Positions 1-6,316 of a DNA stretch of 9,488 bases are shown in pieces; position 1 is the stretch's first letter, and every line of letters begins with the position of its first letter. The translations under genes and the position numbers were made by a program. Source of the stretch: Lachnospiraceae bacterium (GTDB lineage: Bacteria; Bacillota; Clostridia; Lachnospirales; Lachnospiraceae). Location of the stretch: positions 1 to 9,488 of the forward strand of contig DMCJ01000026.1 in the NCBI GenBank assembly GCA_003446735.1, written 5' to 3'. The notes beneath the pieces are model-generated. The model had not been told where the DNA came from and did no database searches. It saw only the letters and a program-made list of their open reading frames with translations.

Positions 1-827
1 TGCAGGATGCAGCCTCCGAATGTATCACCGGCGCCCGTGGTCTCTATGGTATCTTCACGAAGAAAAGGGGCTGCTTCAACTTTTATATAGTGAGGTTCTT
101 CAGGATCTTTTCTGTAAAATGCCAGGCTTCCGTTCTTTCCTAACGACACCGTGATAAGCTTTACTTTATATCTTTCCAAGATCCACTCGGCGCCTTTTGT
201 ATAGTCGCTTTCTCCGGTAAGCCATTCAATTTCATTATCGGAAATCTTTAATATATCAGCATATTCAAGGCCTTTATTTACCTGCGCCCTCGCTTCATCC
301 ATGCTCTTCCACAAGGGTTCTCTTATATTAGGATCAAATGATATCAGATCTCCGGCGCTTTTTGCTTCACCCAGCGCAAAAAGCGTAGCCGATCTTACCG
401 GCTCATCTGTCATCGATAATGTTCCGAAATGAAAGATCTTTGAGGCGCGGATCATAGACGAATCAACATCTTCTTTCGTAAGCATCATATCAGCTCCGGG
501 ATTACGGTAAAAGGAAAAATCCCTGTCGCCGTCTTCGAAAGTCTTTACGAATGCAAGCGTTGTTCTGATATCGGGATCAATGATAAGTCCTTTAGGATCT
601 ATCTTAACTTCGTTCAGCACCCCCTTAAGCTCGTGTCCGAAAATATCATCTCCGACTTTACCGATAAAAGCCGTCTTATGTCCAAGCTTATTAAGCATTG
701 CAAGAACGTTGCAGGGCGCGCCTCCGGGATTTGCCTCATAAAGCGCATTCCCCTGCTCTGAGATCCCATTCATCGTCATGTCCATGAGCAGCTCTCCGAG
801 TGCCGTCACATCGTATGTCTTTTCCAT
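1..827 (-). CDS. PfkB-family sugar kinase, fructokinase-like (C-terminus cut by window edge)
   Basis: This is an ATP-dependent carbohydrate kinase of the PfkB/ribokinase family, most like bacterial fructokinases, which phosphorylate a sugar in the cytoplasm. I translated the minus strand from ATG at 827. An AGGAGGA ribosome site at 831-837 lies just upstream. The 275 codons in the window are open throughout. They show an N-terminal GELLMD segment (residues 11-16), the GGAPCNV sugar-binding motif (35-41), an FDPNIRE segment in mid-protein, and the PfkB signature TTGAGDTFGG near residues 263-272, in which D268 would be the catalytic base. The family is usually about 310-320 residues, so roughly 40 C-terminal residues lie beyond position 1. 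It is 45 bp downstream of the repressor gene on the same strand and may receive some readthrough from it. No separate promoter is obvious in that gap. Family assignment is firm; fructose as substrate is inferred from overall resemblance. Confidence 0.93.
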   Translation of the reverse strand, partial: MEKTYDVTALGELLMDMTMNGISEQGNALYEANPGGAPCNVLAMLNKLGHKTAFIGKVGDDIFGHELKGVLNEVKIDPKGLIIDPDIRTTLAFVKTFEDGDRDFSFYRNPGADMMLTKEDVDSSMIRASKIFHFGTLSMTDEPVRSATLFALGEAKSAGDLISFDPNIREPLWKSMDEARAQVNKGLEYADILKISDNEIEWLTGESDYTKGAEWILERYKVKLITVSLGKNGSLAFYRKDPEEPHYIKVEAAPFLREDTIETTGAGDTFGGCIL

Positions 828-872
828 TTTTCCTCCTGATACTCCTTAAGTCGAACAGGCATATTAATTCTT

Positions 873-1457
873 TTATGACTTCTTCTCAACTAACTGCCTT
901 AAAATCTCCAAGGAACTCTTTTGAGACCTTGAACAGCTATACGTTATAGCATGTACATCTGACCATTCTACAACCGGTATGTCATAATTCTCTATTATAT
1001 TCTTCACCCAGGAATCCACAGTTTCCGGATTGGTTTCCATTAAAGATGTGACAGAAAAAAGCAAATCTCCAATAAACGCGTCGTTTATTAACACTACATT
1101 CTTTTCTTCGGTTCCGTCATAAAACATATTGTTTAATTTCTCATTTTTAATTCTCTTAAAAAATATCGAATTCTTATTTAATAGCCGAACAAACATGCCA
1201 ATTACATCAGCATAAGTGGTCGGACTATCTTCATCAAACGTTGAATAACCTGATATAGGTTTTCGAGGCGATAACCCAAGTAACCAGTCGACTGAAACCC
1301 TATATGTTTTTGAGATTTCTGTAAGAAGCGTAATACTGGGTTGTTCGCCATTTAGTATTTTGCTGATGACCGATTGAGAACTATTAACACTTTTTGCAAA
1401 CTCTTCTTGTGACATATTACCCTTTACTTCACTTATTCTATCTGCTGTAACACTCAT
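873..1457 (-). CDS. XRE/Cro-C1-type helix-turn-helix repressor (194 aa)
   Basis: This is a DNA-binding regulator of the lambda-repressor/XRE class. Residues 7-62 form the HTH domain: MSQEEFAKSVNSSQSVISKILNG (16-37 core) with a typical QEEFA first helix, an SQSVISKI recognition helix, and the family hallmark SVDWLLG at 55-61. The remaining 130 residues are an acidic and hydrophobic tail with no family I recognise; it lacks a visible Ser-Lys LexA-type protease site. I start it at ATG 1457 because GGAGG lies 8 nt upstream; a GTG six codons earlier precedes that ribosome site and is unlikely. It is divergent from the DUF4417 gene. Its promoter (TTGATG-N17-TATAAT) overlaps three ATTC-N6-GAAT dyads, so autoregulation plus control of the three rightward genes is the natural reading. 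That regulatory role is inferred from position; the HTH fold is clear. Confidence 0.92.
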   Translation of the reverse strand: MSVTADRISEVKGNMSQEEFAKSVNSSQSVISKILNGEQPSITLLTEISKTYRVSVDWLLGLSPRKPISGYSTFDEDSPTTYADVIGMFVRLLNKNSIFFKRIKNEKLNNMFYDGTEEKNVVLINDAFIGDLLFSVTSLMETNPETVDSWVKNIIENYDIPVVEWSDVHAITYSCSRSQKSSLEILRQLVEKKS

Positions 1458-1488
1458 TTTTAAGCCTCCAAACACGCGTAAATAGTCA

Positions 1489-1543
1489 TTATTCTAATTT
1501 GAATATATTATTCAAATCAGAATAATTATATTCTATTTAGAAT
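1489..1543. promoter_or_regulatory. Triple operator, three ATTC-N6-GAAT dyads between divergent genes
   Basis: Three 14-bp dyads of the form ATTC-N6-GAAT lie at 1491-1504, 1510-1523 and 1530-1543, with starts 19 and 20 bp apart, about two helical turns. The first two also form the arms of a larger inverted repeat (1489-1505 against 1509-1525, 17 bp with one mismatch, 3-bp centre). The third is ATTCTA-TT-TAGAAT, a perfect 6-bp palindrome around TT. This is the geometry expected of a Cro/CI-type control region bound by dimers of the adjacent XRE protein. Site 3 lies in the spacer of the minus promoter and site 2 lies at its expected start of transcription. A rightward promoter must also lie here: a TTGAAT at 1499-1504 could be its -35, but I cannot fix a good -10. 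Confidence 0.75.
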
Positions 1544-1553
1544 AAAACATCAA
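1525..1553 (-). promoter_or_regulatory. Promoter of the XRE repressor gene
   Basis: On the minus strand the -35 TTGATG (1553-1548) is followed by a 17-bp spacer and a consensus -10 TATAAT (1530-1525). Transcription would start near 1518 and run about 60 nt to the ATG at 1457. The operator dyad at 1530-1543 lies within the promoter and the one at 1510-1523 over the start site. Confidence 0.65.
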
Positions 1554-1656
1554 GAAAAATTATAGCATTTTGTTATGGAAAACTCTATGGATTATTCGTA
1601 TTAATCAGGATACGATACTGACAAAACAAACACAAACAATGAAAGAGGTGATAAAG

Positions 1657-2328
1657 ATGCCAAAACTAAACAAAGATAAATCCTCGTGTAAAGATGTATT
1701 TAATGCCTTTATGTTATCAAAGGCATCTTACACAGGCAACCTTGAATTTCCTATTATAAGAGGATGTGATGAAGTTCCAACAGGTCTCATTCCATTTTCT
1801 AAAATAATCTCGTCTACAGATTATGATAATTGGATACATTTTTATGAATACGATCATATTCTGGAACGACTATGGAATTATCCCGATCACTATCTCCCTT
1901 ATATTAAAAAATTCAAAGGTATCATAACTCCAGATTTCAGCTTATACTGTGATATGCCACTTCAAATGCAAATAAACAACATTTTCCGAAGTCGGCAAGT
2001 CGGCAACTGGCTACAGAACGAAGGCATAGCGGTGATACCTAACATACGATTTGGTGATTCAAGGACTTATAAACTCTCTTGCATGGGAGTGAGTAAAAAT
2101 AGTACAATTGCAATAAGTAGCTACGGATCCGTTAAAACTCGTTTGTACCGTGATATTCTTGATGATGGACTACCTTATATATTCGAAAATCTTACTCCCA
2201 AGAATGTTATATTATATGGATCCATCACTGATGTTATACAGGAGTTAGAATATAAGTATAACTCAAAAATCTGGGTCTTCCCAAGCGATTGTTCAAAAGC
2301 TCACTCCTCAAGAAAGGAGGTGAGCTGA
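1657..2328 (+). CDS. DUF4417 domain-containing protein (223 aa)
   Basis: This matches the DUF4417 family, found in Firmicutes and prophages and of unknown function. Recognisable family segments are YLPYIKKFKGIITPDFSLY (79-97), CDMPLQMQINNIFRSR (98-113), NWLQNEGIAVIPNIRFGD (117-134) and NSTIAISSYGSVK (148-160). There is no signal peptide or membrane segment, so the protein is cytoplasmic. The frame is open back to 1570, but I start at ATG 1657 because AGAGGTGAT lies a few nt before it and the preceding 29 codons lack a ribosome site. It is the first of three tightly packed rightward genes, and its last codons contain the AAGGAGGTGA ribosome site of the next gene, which begins immediately after its stop. 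Co-expression with a GGFG-leader protein suggests a processing, folding or partner role for DUF4417. That is inference; the family has no established activity that I know of. Confidence 0.85.
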   Translation: MPKLNKDKSSCKDVFNAFMLSKASYTGNLEFPIIRGCDEVPTGLIPFSKIISSTDYDNWIHFYEYDHILERLWNYPDHYLPYIKKFKGIITPDFSLYCDMPLQMQINNIFRSRQVGNWLQNEGIAVIPNIRFGDSRTYKLSCMGVSKNSTIAISSYGSVKTRLYRDILDDGLPYIFENLTPKNVILYGSITDVIQELEYKYNSKIWVFPSDCSKAHSSRKEVS

Positions 2329-2832
2329 ATGGGTATGGGTTTACACGGAGGATTCGGTAATTCCCGCGGCAGCCGGTTAATTAAAAAATCTGCCAAAAAG
2401 GGTAAACTATCTTCAATTAAAGCCAGTTATACTCGGGATTCTCTAATCCGCGAATTAGATGGCCACACCAACACATCAACCGAGCTTGCAAAAAGAATCC
2501 GAATCGGAGATATTCATATCAATGTATTAGGTGATGATCTGTTTGAACGTTATACCGGTTCAGATAAGGATACCCTTGCAGTTGCAATAGGTAAAAACCT
2601 GTATTTACGAAGAAGTTCCGCAAGCATCGTGAGTGACATGGTTCATGAAGGCAAACATGCATTGGATTATATATCCGGGATAAACACAAATGAAATACAA
2701 ACATGGCCCGGGGAAATACGTGCATATAAAGCTGAAAGGGAATTTCAGATTAAAACGAAGAGGCCAGTGGACTTTATAAATGAAAATGATCTTCTTGTCC
2801 ACGTTTGGAAAAACTATAAAAGGGAGGTTTAA
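2329..2832 (+). CDS. GGFG-leader protein with HExxH metallopeptidase-like motif, candidate toxin (167 aa)
   Basis: I cannot place this in a named family, but two parts stand out. The N-terminus, MGMGLHGGFGNSRGSR, resembles a Gly-rich HGGFG-x-T/S-x-GS leader that I recall on small Firmicute proteins carrying interchangeable polymorphic-toxin C-termini. A basic linker (KKSAKKGK, 19-26) follows. The C-terminal half holds VSDMVHEGKHALDY (101-114), an HExxH zinc-binding motif with H106, E107 and H110, and a later EIRAYKAERE (129-138) in which E129 or E136 could be the third ligand of a gluzincin-type metallopeptidase. There is no classical signal peptide or membrane segment. The ribosome site AAGGAGGTGA lies inside the end of the DUF4417 gene, and the next gene starts 2 bp after the stop, so all three are coupled. 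A proteolytic toxin is my favoured reading. A phage-type structural-protein peptidase or an inactive fold is possible. Confidence 0.7.
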   Translation: MGMGLHGGFGNSRGSRLIKKSAKKGKLSSIKASYTRDSLIRELDGHTNTSTELAKRIRIGDIHINVLGDDLFERYTGSDKDTLAVAIGKNLYLRRSSASIVSDMVHEGKHALDYISGINTNEIQTWPGEIRAYKAEREFQIKTKRPVDFINENDLLVHVWKNYKREV

Positions 2833-2834
2833 CA

Positions 2835-3215
2835 ATGAATAATAATATAGTTTCTATCTTAATAGAGTATTTGAATACTCAAAATACAAATCTGATCATC
2901 GAAAATATTTCAGTCACAGATAAAAAGACTCTAAACTCCGCTTGTTTTGAATTACTTGGATGGCTAAAGCTTGAGTATAAAAGACAAAAATGGATAGAAG
3001 AAGGCAGAAAAGCTTCAAATAAGCCCTTAGAATTAAATCGCTCATATGAATGGTGTAATTTAATAAATGATCTGGTCTTAAAAGAAACGCTTTTTTCTGA
3101 GCTTTTTGATATTAAAGATGATAAACTTTTCTTTAAAGACAGTATTCCGGAGACCACCAAAAATGAGATACGAAAAGATGCATTCGAAAAGTATAATCCA
3201 CCCGTGATAAGATAA
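2835..3215 (+). CDS. Small uncharacterised protein, candidate immunity/antitoxin partner (126 aa)
   Basis: I do not recognise a family. The protein is charged and apparently mostly helical: residues 1-25 are an amphipathic N-terminal stretch, 34-60 (KTLNSACFELLGWLKLEYKR and following) and 68-95 look like further helices, and the end is rich in Lys and Glu. There is no signal peptide, membrane segment or catalytic motif, as is common for cytoplasmic immunity proteins. GGGAGG in the last codons of the upstream gene lies 7-8 nt before ATG 2835, and only 2 bp separate the two genes, so translation is likely coupled. Its small size, its place directly after a possible toxin and its AT-rich composition suggest that it neutralises the HEGKH protein. 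That is inference from order alone; an accessory or phage protein remains possible. Confidence 0.7.
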   Translation: MNNNIVSILIEYLNTQNTNLIIENISVTDKKTLNSACFELLGWLKLEYKRQKWIEEGRKASNKPLELNRSYEWCNLINDLVLKETLFSELFDIKDDKLFFKDSIPETTKNEIRKDAFEKYNPPVIR

Positions 3216-3280
3216 AATTAGTATGACAAGGGGAAGTGGCAGTATATTCATGAGGTCTATGAATGAATATGAATTGCGAA

Positions 3281-3310
3281 AATAAAATCACATTGCAACA
3301 GAAAATGTGA
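3281..3310 (-). terminator. Intrinsic terminator after feoC
   Basis: Reading the minus strand, TCACATT (3310-3304), a 9-nt loop and AATGTGA (3294-3288) form a perfect 7-bp stem followed by TTTTATT (3287-3281). It begins 2 bp after the feoC stop codon. The stem is AT-rich and so modest in strength. The 3216-3280 gap before it holds no gene and no convincing rightward terminator. Confidence 0.6.
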
Positions 3311-3312
3311 CA

Positions 3313-3594
3313 TCAAACTATTTCCCACATCACGCCCATATTTTTAAATCCGCCTTCGGGCATGCAGGAGGCACACGCCTTGCCTCCCGCGCCTCCTGTG
3401 CCGCATCCCGTGCATCCGTCACAGGAATGTCCCGGGCTGCAGGTGTCATTAAATACAACTCTCCTTATGACACCTGCTTTTTCCAGAAATTCCACGTCAC
3501 GTTTTATGAGATCTGTGCTCTTTCCAAGCTCCTCGGCGAGCATTTCCATAGTTCTGGACTTTCCGTCCGTTAATAATTCTATGAGTTCTTTCAT
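3313..3594 (-). CDS. feoC: FeoC-like winged-helix protein with Cys-rich C-terminus (93 aa)
   Basis: This is a small partner of the FeoB iron permease. Residues 1-48 fit a winged helix (MKELIELLTDGKSRTMEMLA, then EELGKSTDLIKRDVEFLEKAGVI). The second half carries six cysteines: C52, C58, C61 and C64 in the cluster CSPGHSCDGCTGC, then C74 and C77. FeoC proteins commonly bind an iron-sulphur cluster through such cysteines, and known members protect FeoB from proteolysis or tune it. I start at ATG 3594, five bases after the feoB stop, and not at an upstream in-frame ATG at 3687, which would lie inside feoB. The ribosome site is poor, so translation probably depends on coupling to feoB. FeoC is among the least conserved Feo proteins, so the name rests on position, wHTH fold and cysteines together. 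Confidence 0.8.
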   Translation of the reverse strand: MKELIELLTDGKSRTMEMLAEELGKSTDLIKRDVEFLEKAGVIRRVVFNDTCSPGHSCDGCTGCGTGGAGGKACASCMPEGGFKNMGVMWEIV

Positions 3595-3599
3595 TTTAT

Positions 3600-5624
3600 T
3601 TACCAGATAAGTAATCCTATATGATAAGCTATTCCCGCTAAGATCAGTGCCACTCCCGTGTAGTAGAGTGCTATCCTGGCTGTCCATTTTACAGAATGGG
3701 TCTCCTGATATGTAGCAGCAAGAGCAACGATACAGGGCATGTTAAATGTCATCGCAAAGATAAGAGCAAGGGCTTCGGGTTTTGCGATATTTGCTACCAG
3801 AAGCTCATTAAGATTTTCAGCCACAGCTCCGCCTTGCATGGAACCTACCGTAATAGCGCCCGTTCCGGAATAGATCGTACTAAGAACACCCAACGCTCCC
3901 TCTTTTCCGAGGCTAGATGCGATAAACGCCATAAAGGTCTGCCATCCCATTCCAAATATCTTTGTAACAGGCTCAATGGCATGTCCAAGCTTATATAGTA
4001 TACTCGCTGTTACATCCCCTGATGAAGTATAGGAAAGAAGCCAGAAAGCCAGTGCTACGATCACAACCACCTTAAATGATCTGAAAAATGTATCCTTTGT
4101 GCGGCCAAATACATATCTTAAAAGCGCTCCCCACTTCGGTTTATGATAAGGAGGAAGCTCCATGATCATACCCAGGCGGTCATCTTCCTTTACGAGTGAC
4201 CGGCCGAAGATCTTCGCCGTGATCCACATGTGAAGAATCATGACCAGAAGGATGACTGCTATTATCACGGGCATCCATGCTCCAAAGAATAATGTCGAAA
4301 GCATAGGTATTACAGCCCATGCCGCGCCGCACGGTACTGCCCAGGCCAGCGCAATGGTGAGCACTTTCTGTCCCCAGTTATCTATTACTCTGGTACCGGC
4401 TGCACCTCCCATAGTACATCCGAAGCTGATTAGGAACGGCATGACCGACTTTCCCTGAAGGCCGAACTTCGCCATGGTATTATCAAAAACATAGGATATC
4501 CTGGCCATGATTCCTACCTCCTCCAAAAGTCCGAATACTAATGTTACCCCAAATACAAATCCAAGCATCTGGATCACAAATGCCAGAGAACGTATCAGAA
4601 CATCGCAAAGGATCGCAGCTATAAAAGCAGGGCATCCGGCATTCAAAAGTGCTGCATTGAGCGGGTCGGATATCATACCGACAACTGATCCAACTCCCAT
4701 AAGCGGGAGTGCCGGAATAAATGATGCGATAAGTCCAAATAAAATGATAAGGACTACCACCAGTTTTCCCCAGATATGATGGGTAATGAGCCTGTCGAAC
4801 TTTCCAAGCCCCTCTCCCATCTTACCTGATTTTACACTCTCAGAGATAAGATCATCGATCCAGTCGAATTTACATCCGCCTGTAAGCACGACACCTTTAT
4901 CAACCGAAGATAAAGCTTTTTCAAATTCGCTTCTTTCGGCATCTGAAAGCGAAGCTTTAACCTTCGCGATCACCGGCGCATCGCCTTCAACGGCTTTGAC
5001 CGCAAGCCACTGTGATGAATATCCGGGTATCACTTCTTTTTTTATCATAAATCTGATCTTCCCGTAAGCATCTATCTCTTCAAATCTGCTTTCAAGACTC
5101 TTTGCATCAAGCACGGTCTTTTCTTTTACCGCACGTTCAAGCGCTGCATAGAATCCGCCATAGGCTTTCTTATCCGGAGCTGAAAACAGGACTACAGGTA
5201 TACCGAGTTTTTCCTCAAGTTCTTTCTCGTTTATAGTCTTGCCCTGCTCTTTTGCAACATCGCTCATGTTAAGGACAAGGAAACAGGGAACGGTTATGCC
5301 CGCATAATCCGCAAGCATATAAAGGCTTCTTTCAAGCTGCGAACTGTCGGCCAAGATACATACGACATCGGCCTTTCCGGAAGCGATATAATCCCTTGTG
5401 ATCATCTCCTCATCCGAGTTCGCCGAGAGGCTGTAGGTTCCGGGCAGGTCGGCTACCAGATAACGAACGCCGTTATGTTCAAAGTTACCTTCCTTTTTCT
5501 CAACTGTCTTTCCAGGCCAGTTACCGACATGCTGCTTTAGTCCGGTCAGTGCGTTAAAGAGGGTGGACTTTCCCGAATTGGGTTGTCCGAGCAGCGCTAT
5601 AACTGTTTCGTTCTTATCGGTCAT
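3600..5624 (-). CDS. feoB: FeoB ferrous iron transport protein B (674 aa), divergent core motifs
   Basis: This is an inner-membrane Fe(II) permease with an N-terminal GTPase domain. The G-protein motifs are complete: G1 GQPNSGKST (13-21), G2 T40 in the WPGKTVEKKEG context, G3 DLPGTYS (59-65), G4 NMSD (119-122) and G5 near SAPDKK (148-153). A helical spacer runs to about 275, then many hydrophobic segments from 287 to the end form the gate region. Family landmarks include EEVGIMAR (368-375), MELPPYHKPKW (488-498) and PC at 630-631. The transmembrane core differs from the well-studied proteins: FGCTMGGAAGTRVIDNWGQ (401-419) and PCGAAWAVIP (431-440) replace the usual GCNVPA and SCxARLPV types. 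The start overlaps the feoA stop by ATGA, and AAGGAGG lies 9 nt upstream. The length is slightly under the common 700-770 residues. Iron is assigned by operon context; an altered metal preference cannot be excluded. Confidence 0.93.
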   Translation of the reverse strand: MTDKNETVIALLGQPNSGKSTLFNALTGLKQHVGNWPGKTVEKKEGNFEHNGVRYLVADLPGTYSLSANSDEEMITRDYIASGKADVVCILADSSQLERSLYMLADYAGITVPCFLVLNMSDVAKEQGKTINEKELEEKLGIPVVLFSAPDKKAYGGFYAALERAVKEKTVLDAKSLESRFEEIDAYGKIRFMIKKEVIPGYSSQWLAVKAVEGDAPVIAKVKASLSDAERSEFEKALSSVDKGVVLTGGCKFDWIDDLISESVKSGKMGEGLGKFDRLITHHIWGKLVVVLIILFGLIASFIPALPLMGVGSVVGMISDPLNAALLNAGCPAFIAAILCDVLIRSLAFVIQMLGFVFGVTLVFGLLEEVGIMARISYVFDNTMAKFGLQGKSVMPFLISFGCTMGGAAGTRVIDNWGQKVLTIALAWAVPCGAAWAVIPMLSTLFFGAWMPVIIAVILLVMILHMWITAKIFGRSLVKEDDRLGMIMELPPYHKPKWGALLRYVFGRTKDTFFRSFKVVVIVALAFWLLSYTSSGDVTASILYKLGHAIEPVTKIFGMGWQTFMAFIASSLGKEGALGVLSTIYSGTGAITVGSMQGGAVAENLNELLVANIAKPEALALIFAMTFNMPCIVALAATYQETHSVKWTARIALYYTGVALILAGIAYHIGLLIW

Positions 5625-5854
5625 GCCGTTTTTCCTCCTTCAACTTTTATCTGGTCACATTCTGCTCTGTTAAGCGCGATCATGGTATCGCGGGAATAAA
5701 GGAGCAAGGGTCTGTTCTTTTCATTTTTGATGACCTTTACCCTGCACCCGGGCGTCAGCCCAATAGACGTGATCCTGCTCATGAATCGCTGATCCCCGTC
5801 TACCGATGCGATAACTCCGATCGCATCTTTTTCAAGTTCCGATAATTTTTTCAT
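5621..5854 (-). CDS. feoA: FeoA-family protein (77 aa)
   Basis: FeoA is a small cytoplasmic SH3-like protein needed for full FeoB activity. Here it follows the family pattern: MKKLSELEKDAIGVIASVDG, a central RITSIGLTPGCRVKVIKN (27-44 region; the MGLTPG-type turn is the best landmark), and a C-terminal beta segment ending in IALNRAECDQIKVE. The length of 77 is normal. I chose ATG 5854 because AAGGAGG lies 5-12 nt upstream; an in-frame ATG five codons earlier overlaps that ribosome site. Its stop overlaps the feoB start (ATGA), so the two are coupled. It is separated from the upstream HMA gene by about 90 bp containing a 17-bp-period repeat. Confidence 0.93.
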   Translation of the reverse strand: MKKLSELEKDAIGVIASVDGDQRFMSRITSIGLTPGCRVKVIKNEKNRPLLLYSRDTMIALNRAECDQIKVEGGKTA

Positions 5855-5875
5855 TATGTCCTCCTTCATAAGATG

Positions 5876-5949
5876 TCATATGTAAAAAGTCCTCATATGT
5901 ATTAAGTTCTCATATGCAGTAAGTTCTCATATGTAATAGGGTTCTCATG
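5876..5949 (-). repeat. Short tandem repeat, TCATATG every 17 bp
   Basis: TCATATG occurs at 5876, 5893, 5910 and 5927, and a degenerate TCATG follows at 5945, so the spacing is 17, 17, 17 and 18 bp. The fuller unit is about TCATATGNANTAAGTTC, with a self-complementary CATATG in each. The array fills the gap between the HMA gene, whose stop codon lies in the last copy, and feoA. It could be slippage-prone sequence or a binding array; nothing in it is a clear promoter. Confidence 0.8.
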
Positions 5950-6316
5950 CTTCTCTTAGGGAAAGCATTGTATAACCTGCTGAAGAAATTATCTTTGAAA
6001 TCTCACTTTCCGTTTCTGCTTTTTTTGATCTTAGCAGCACCTCTTTTTTCCCAATATCTGCTTTTGCCCATCTGCCTGCCGTCTCATTCAGGGAATTCTC
6101 TACCCTTGTGGCACAGTTTGAGCAATGCATCCCATCTACTGAAAGTACATATGTAAATGGATAATTTGCTTTGTTTTTGTCTTTCACCCTGACCTTTTTC
6201 TCTCCCGGTTCTTTTGTCCCGCAGCATGAAGACCCGTAGCGGATCCTTCTGACGGTGCCATAGACGGCAAGCGCCAGGATCAGGATAAGTGTCATGACTA
6301 CTATTATCTCTCCCAT
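5945..6316 (-). CDS. Membrane-anchored HMA-domain protein, FeoB-associated type (123 aa)
   Basis: The first gene of the feo operon encodes one N-terminal membrane helix (about 3-20, IIVVMTLILILALAVYG), a basic stop (RRIR) and a vicinal Cys pair C31-C32. This layout resembles FeoB-associated Cys-rich membrane proteins. A lysine-rich linker (39-50) leads to a heavy-metal-associated ferredoxin-like domain from about 54 to 121 with the metal site GMHCSNC (62-68; C65 and C68), as in copper chaperones and P-type ATPase N-domains. It would be tethered to the cytoplasmic membrane with the HMA domain probably inside. GGGAG lies a few nt before ATG 6316. Within the feo operon it may pass metal to or from FeoB or guard against a competing metal. 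Which metal it binds is not shown by the sequence. HMA and TM calls are firm; the role is inferred. Confidence 0.85.
   Translation of the reverse strand: MGEIIVVMTLILILALAVYGTVRRIRYGSSCCGTKEPGEKKVRVKDKNKANYPFTYVLSVDGMHCSNCATRVENSLNETAGRWAKADIGKKEVLLRSKKAETESEISKIISSAGYTMLSLREA

Noticed and set aside
1570..1656. Upstream extension of the DUF4417 protein to an ATG at 1570
   Set aside because: These 29 codons lack a ribosome site and do not look like the family. AGAGGTGAT directly precedes the ATG at 1657.
2519..3160. Minus-strand reading frames opposite the GGFG and 126-aa genes
   Set aside because: They are antisense to genes with strong ribosome sites and coupled starts, and have low-complexity, Cys- and Phe-rich translations.
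3248..3274. ATTCAT/ATGAAT dyad after the 126-aa gene as a rightward terminator
   Set aside because: It is a 6-bp AT stem with no following T run. It could equally be chance in AT-rich sequence.
837..3280. Attachment-site direct repeats flanking the accessory cassette
   Set aside because: I compared the two flanks by eye and found no shared direct repeat long enough to support integration. No tRNA or integrase is present.
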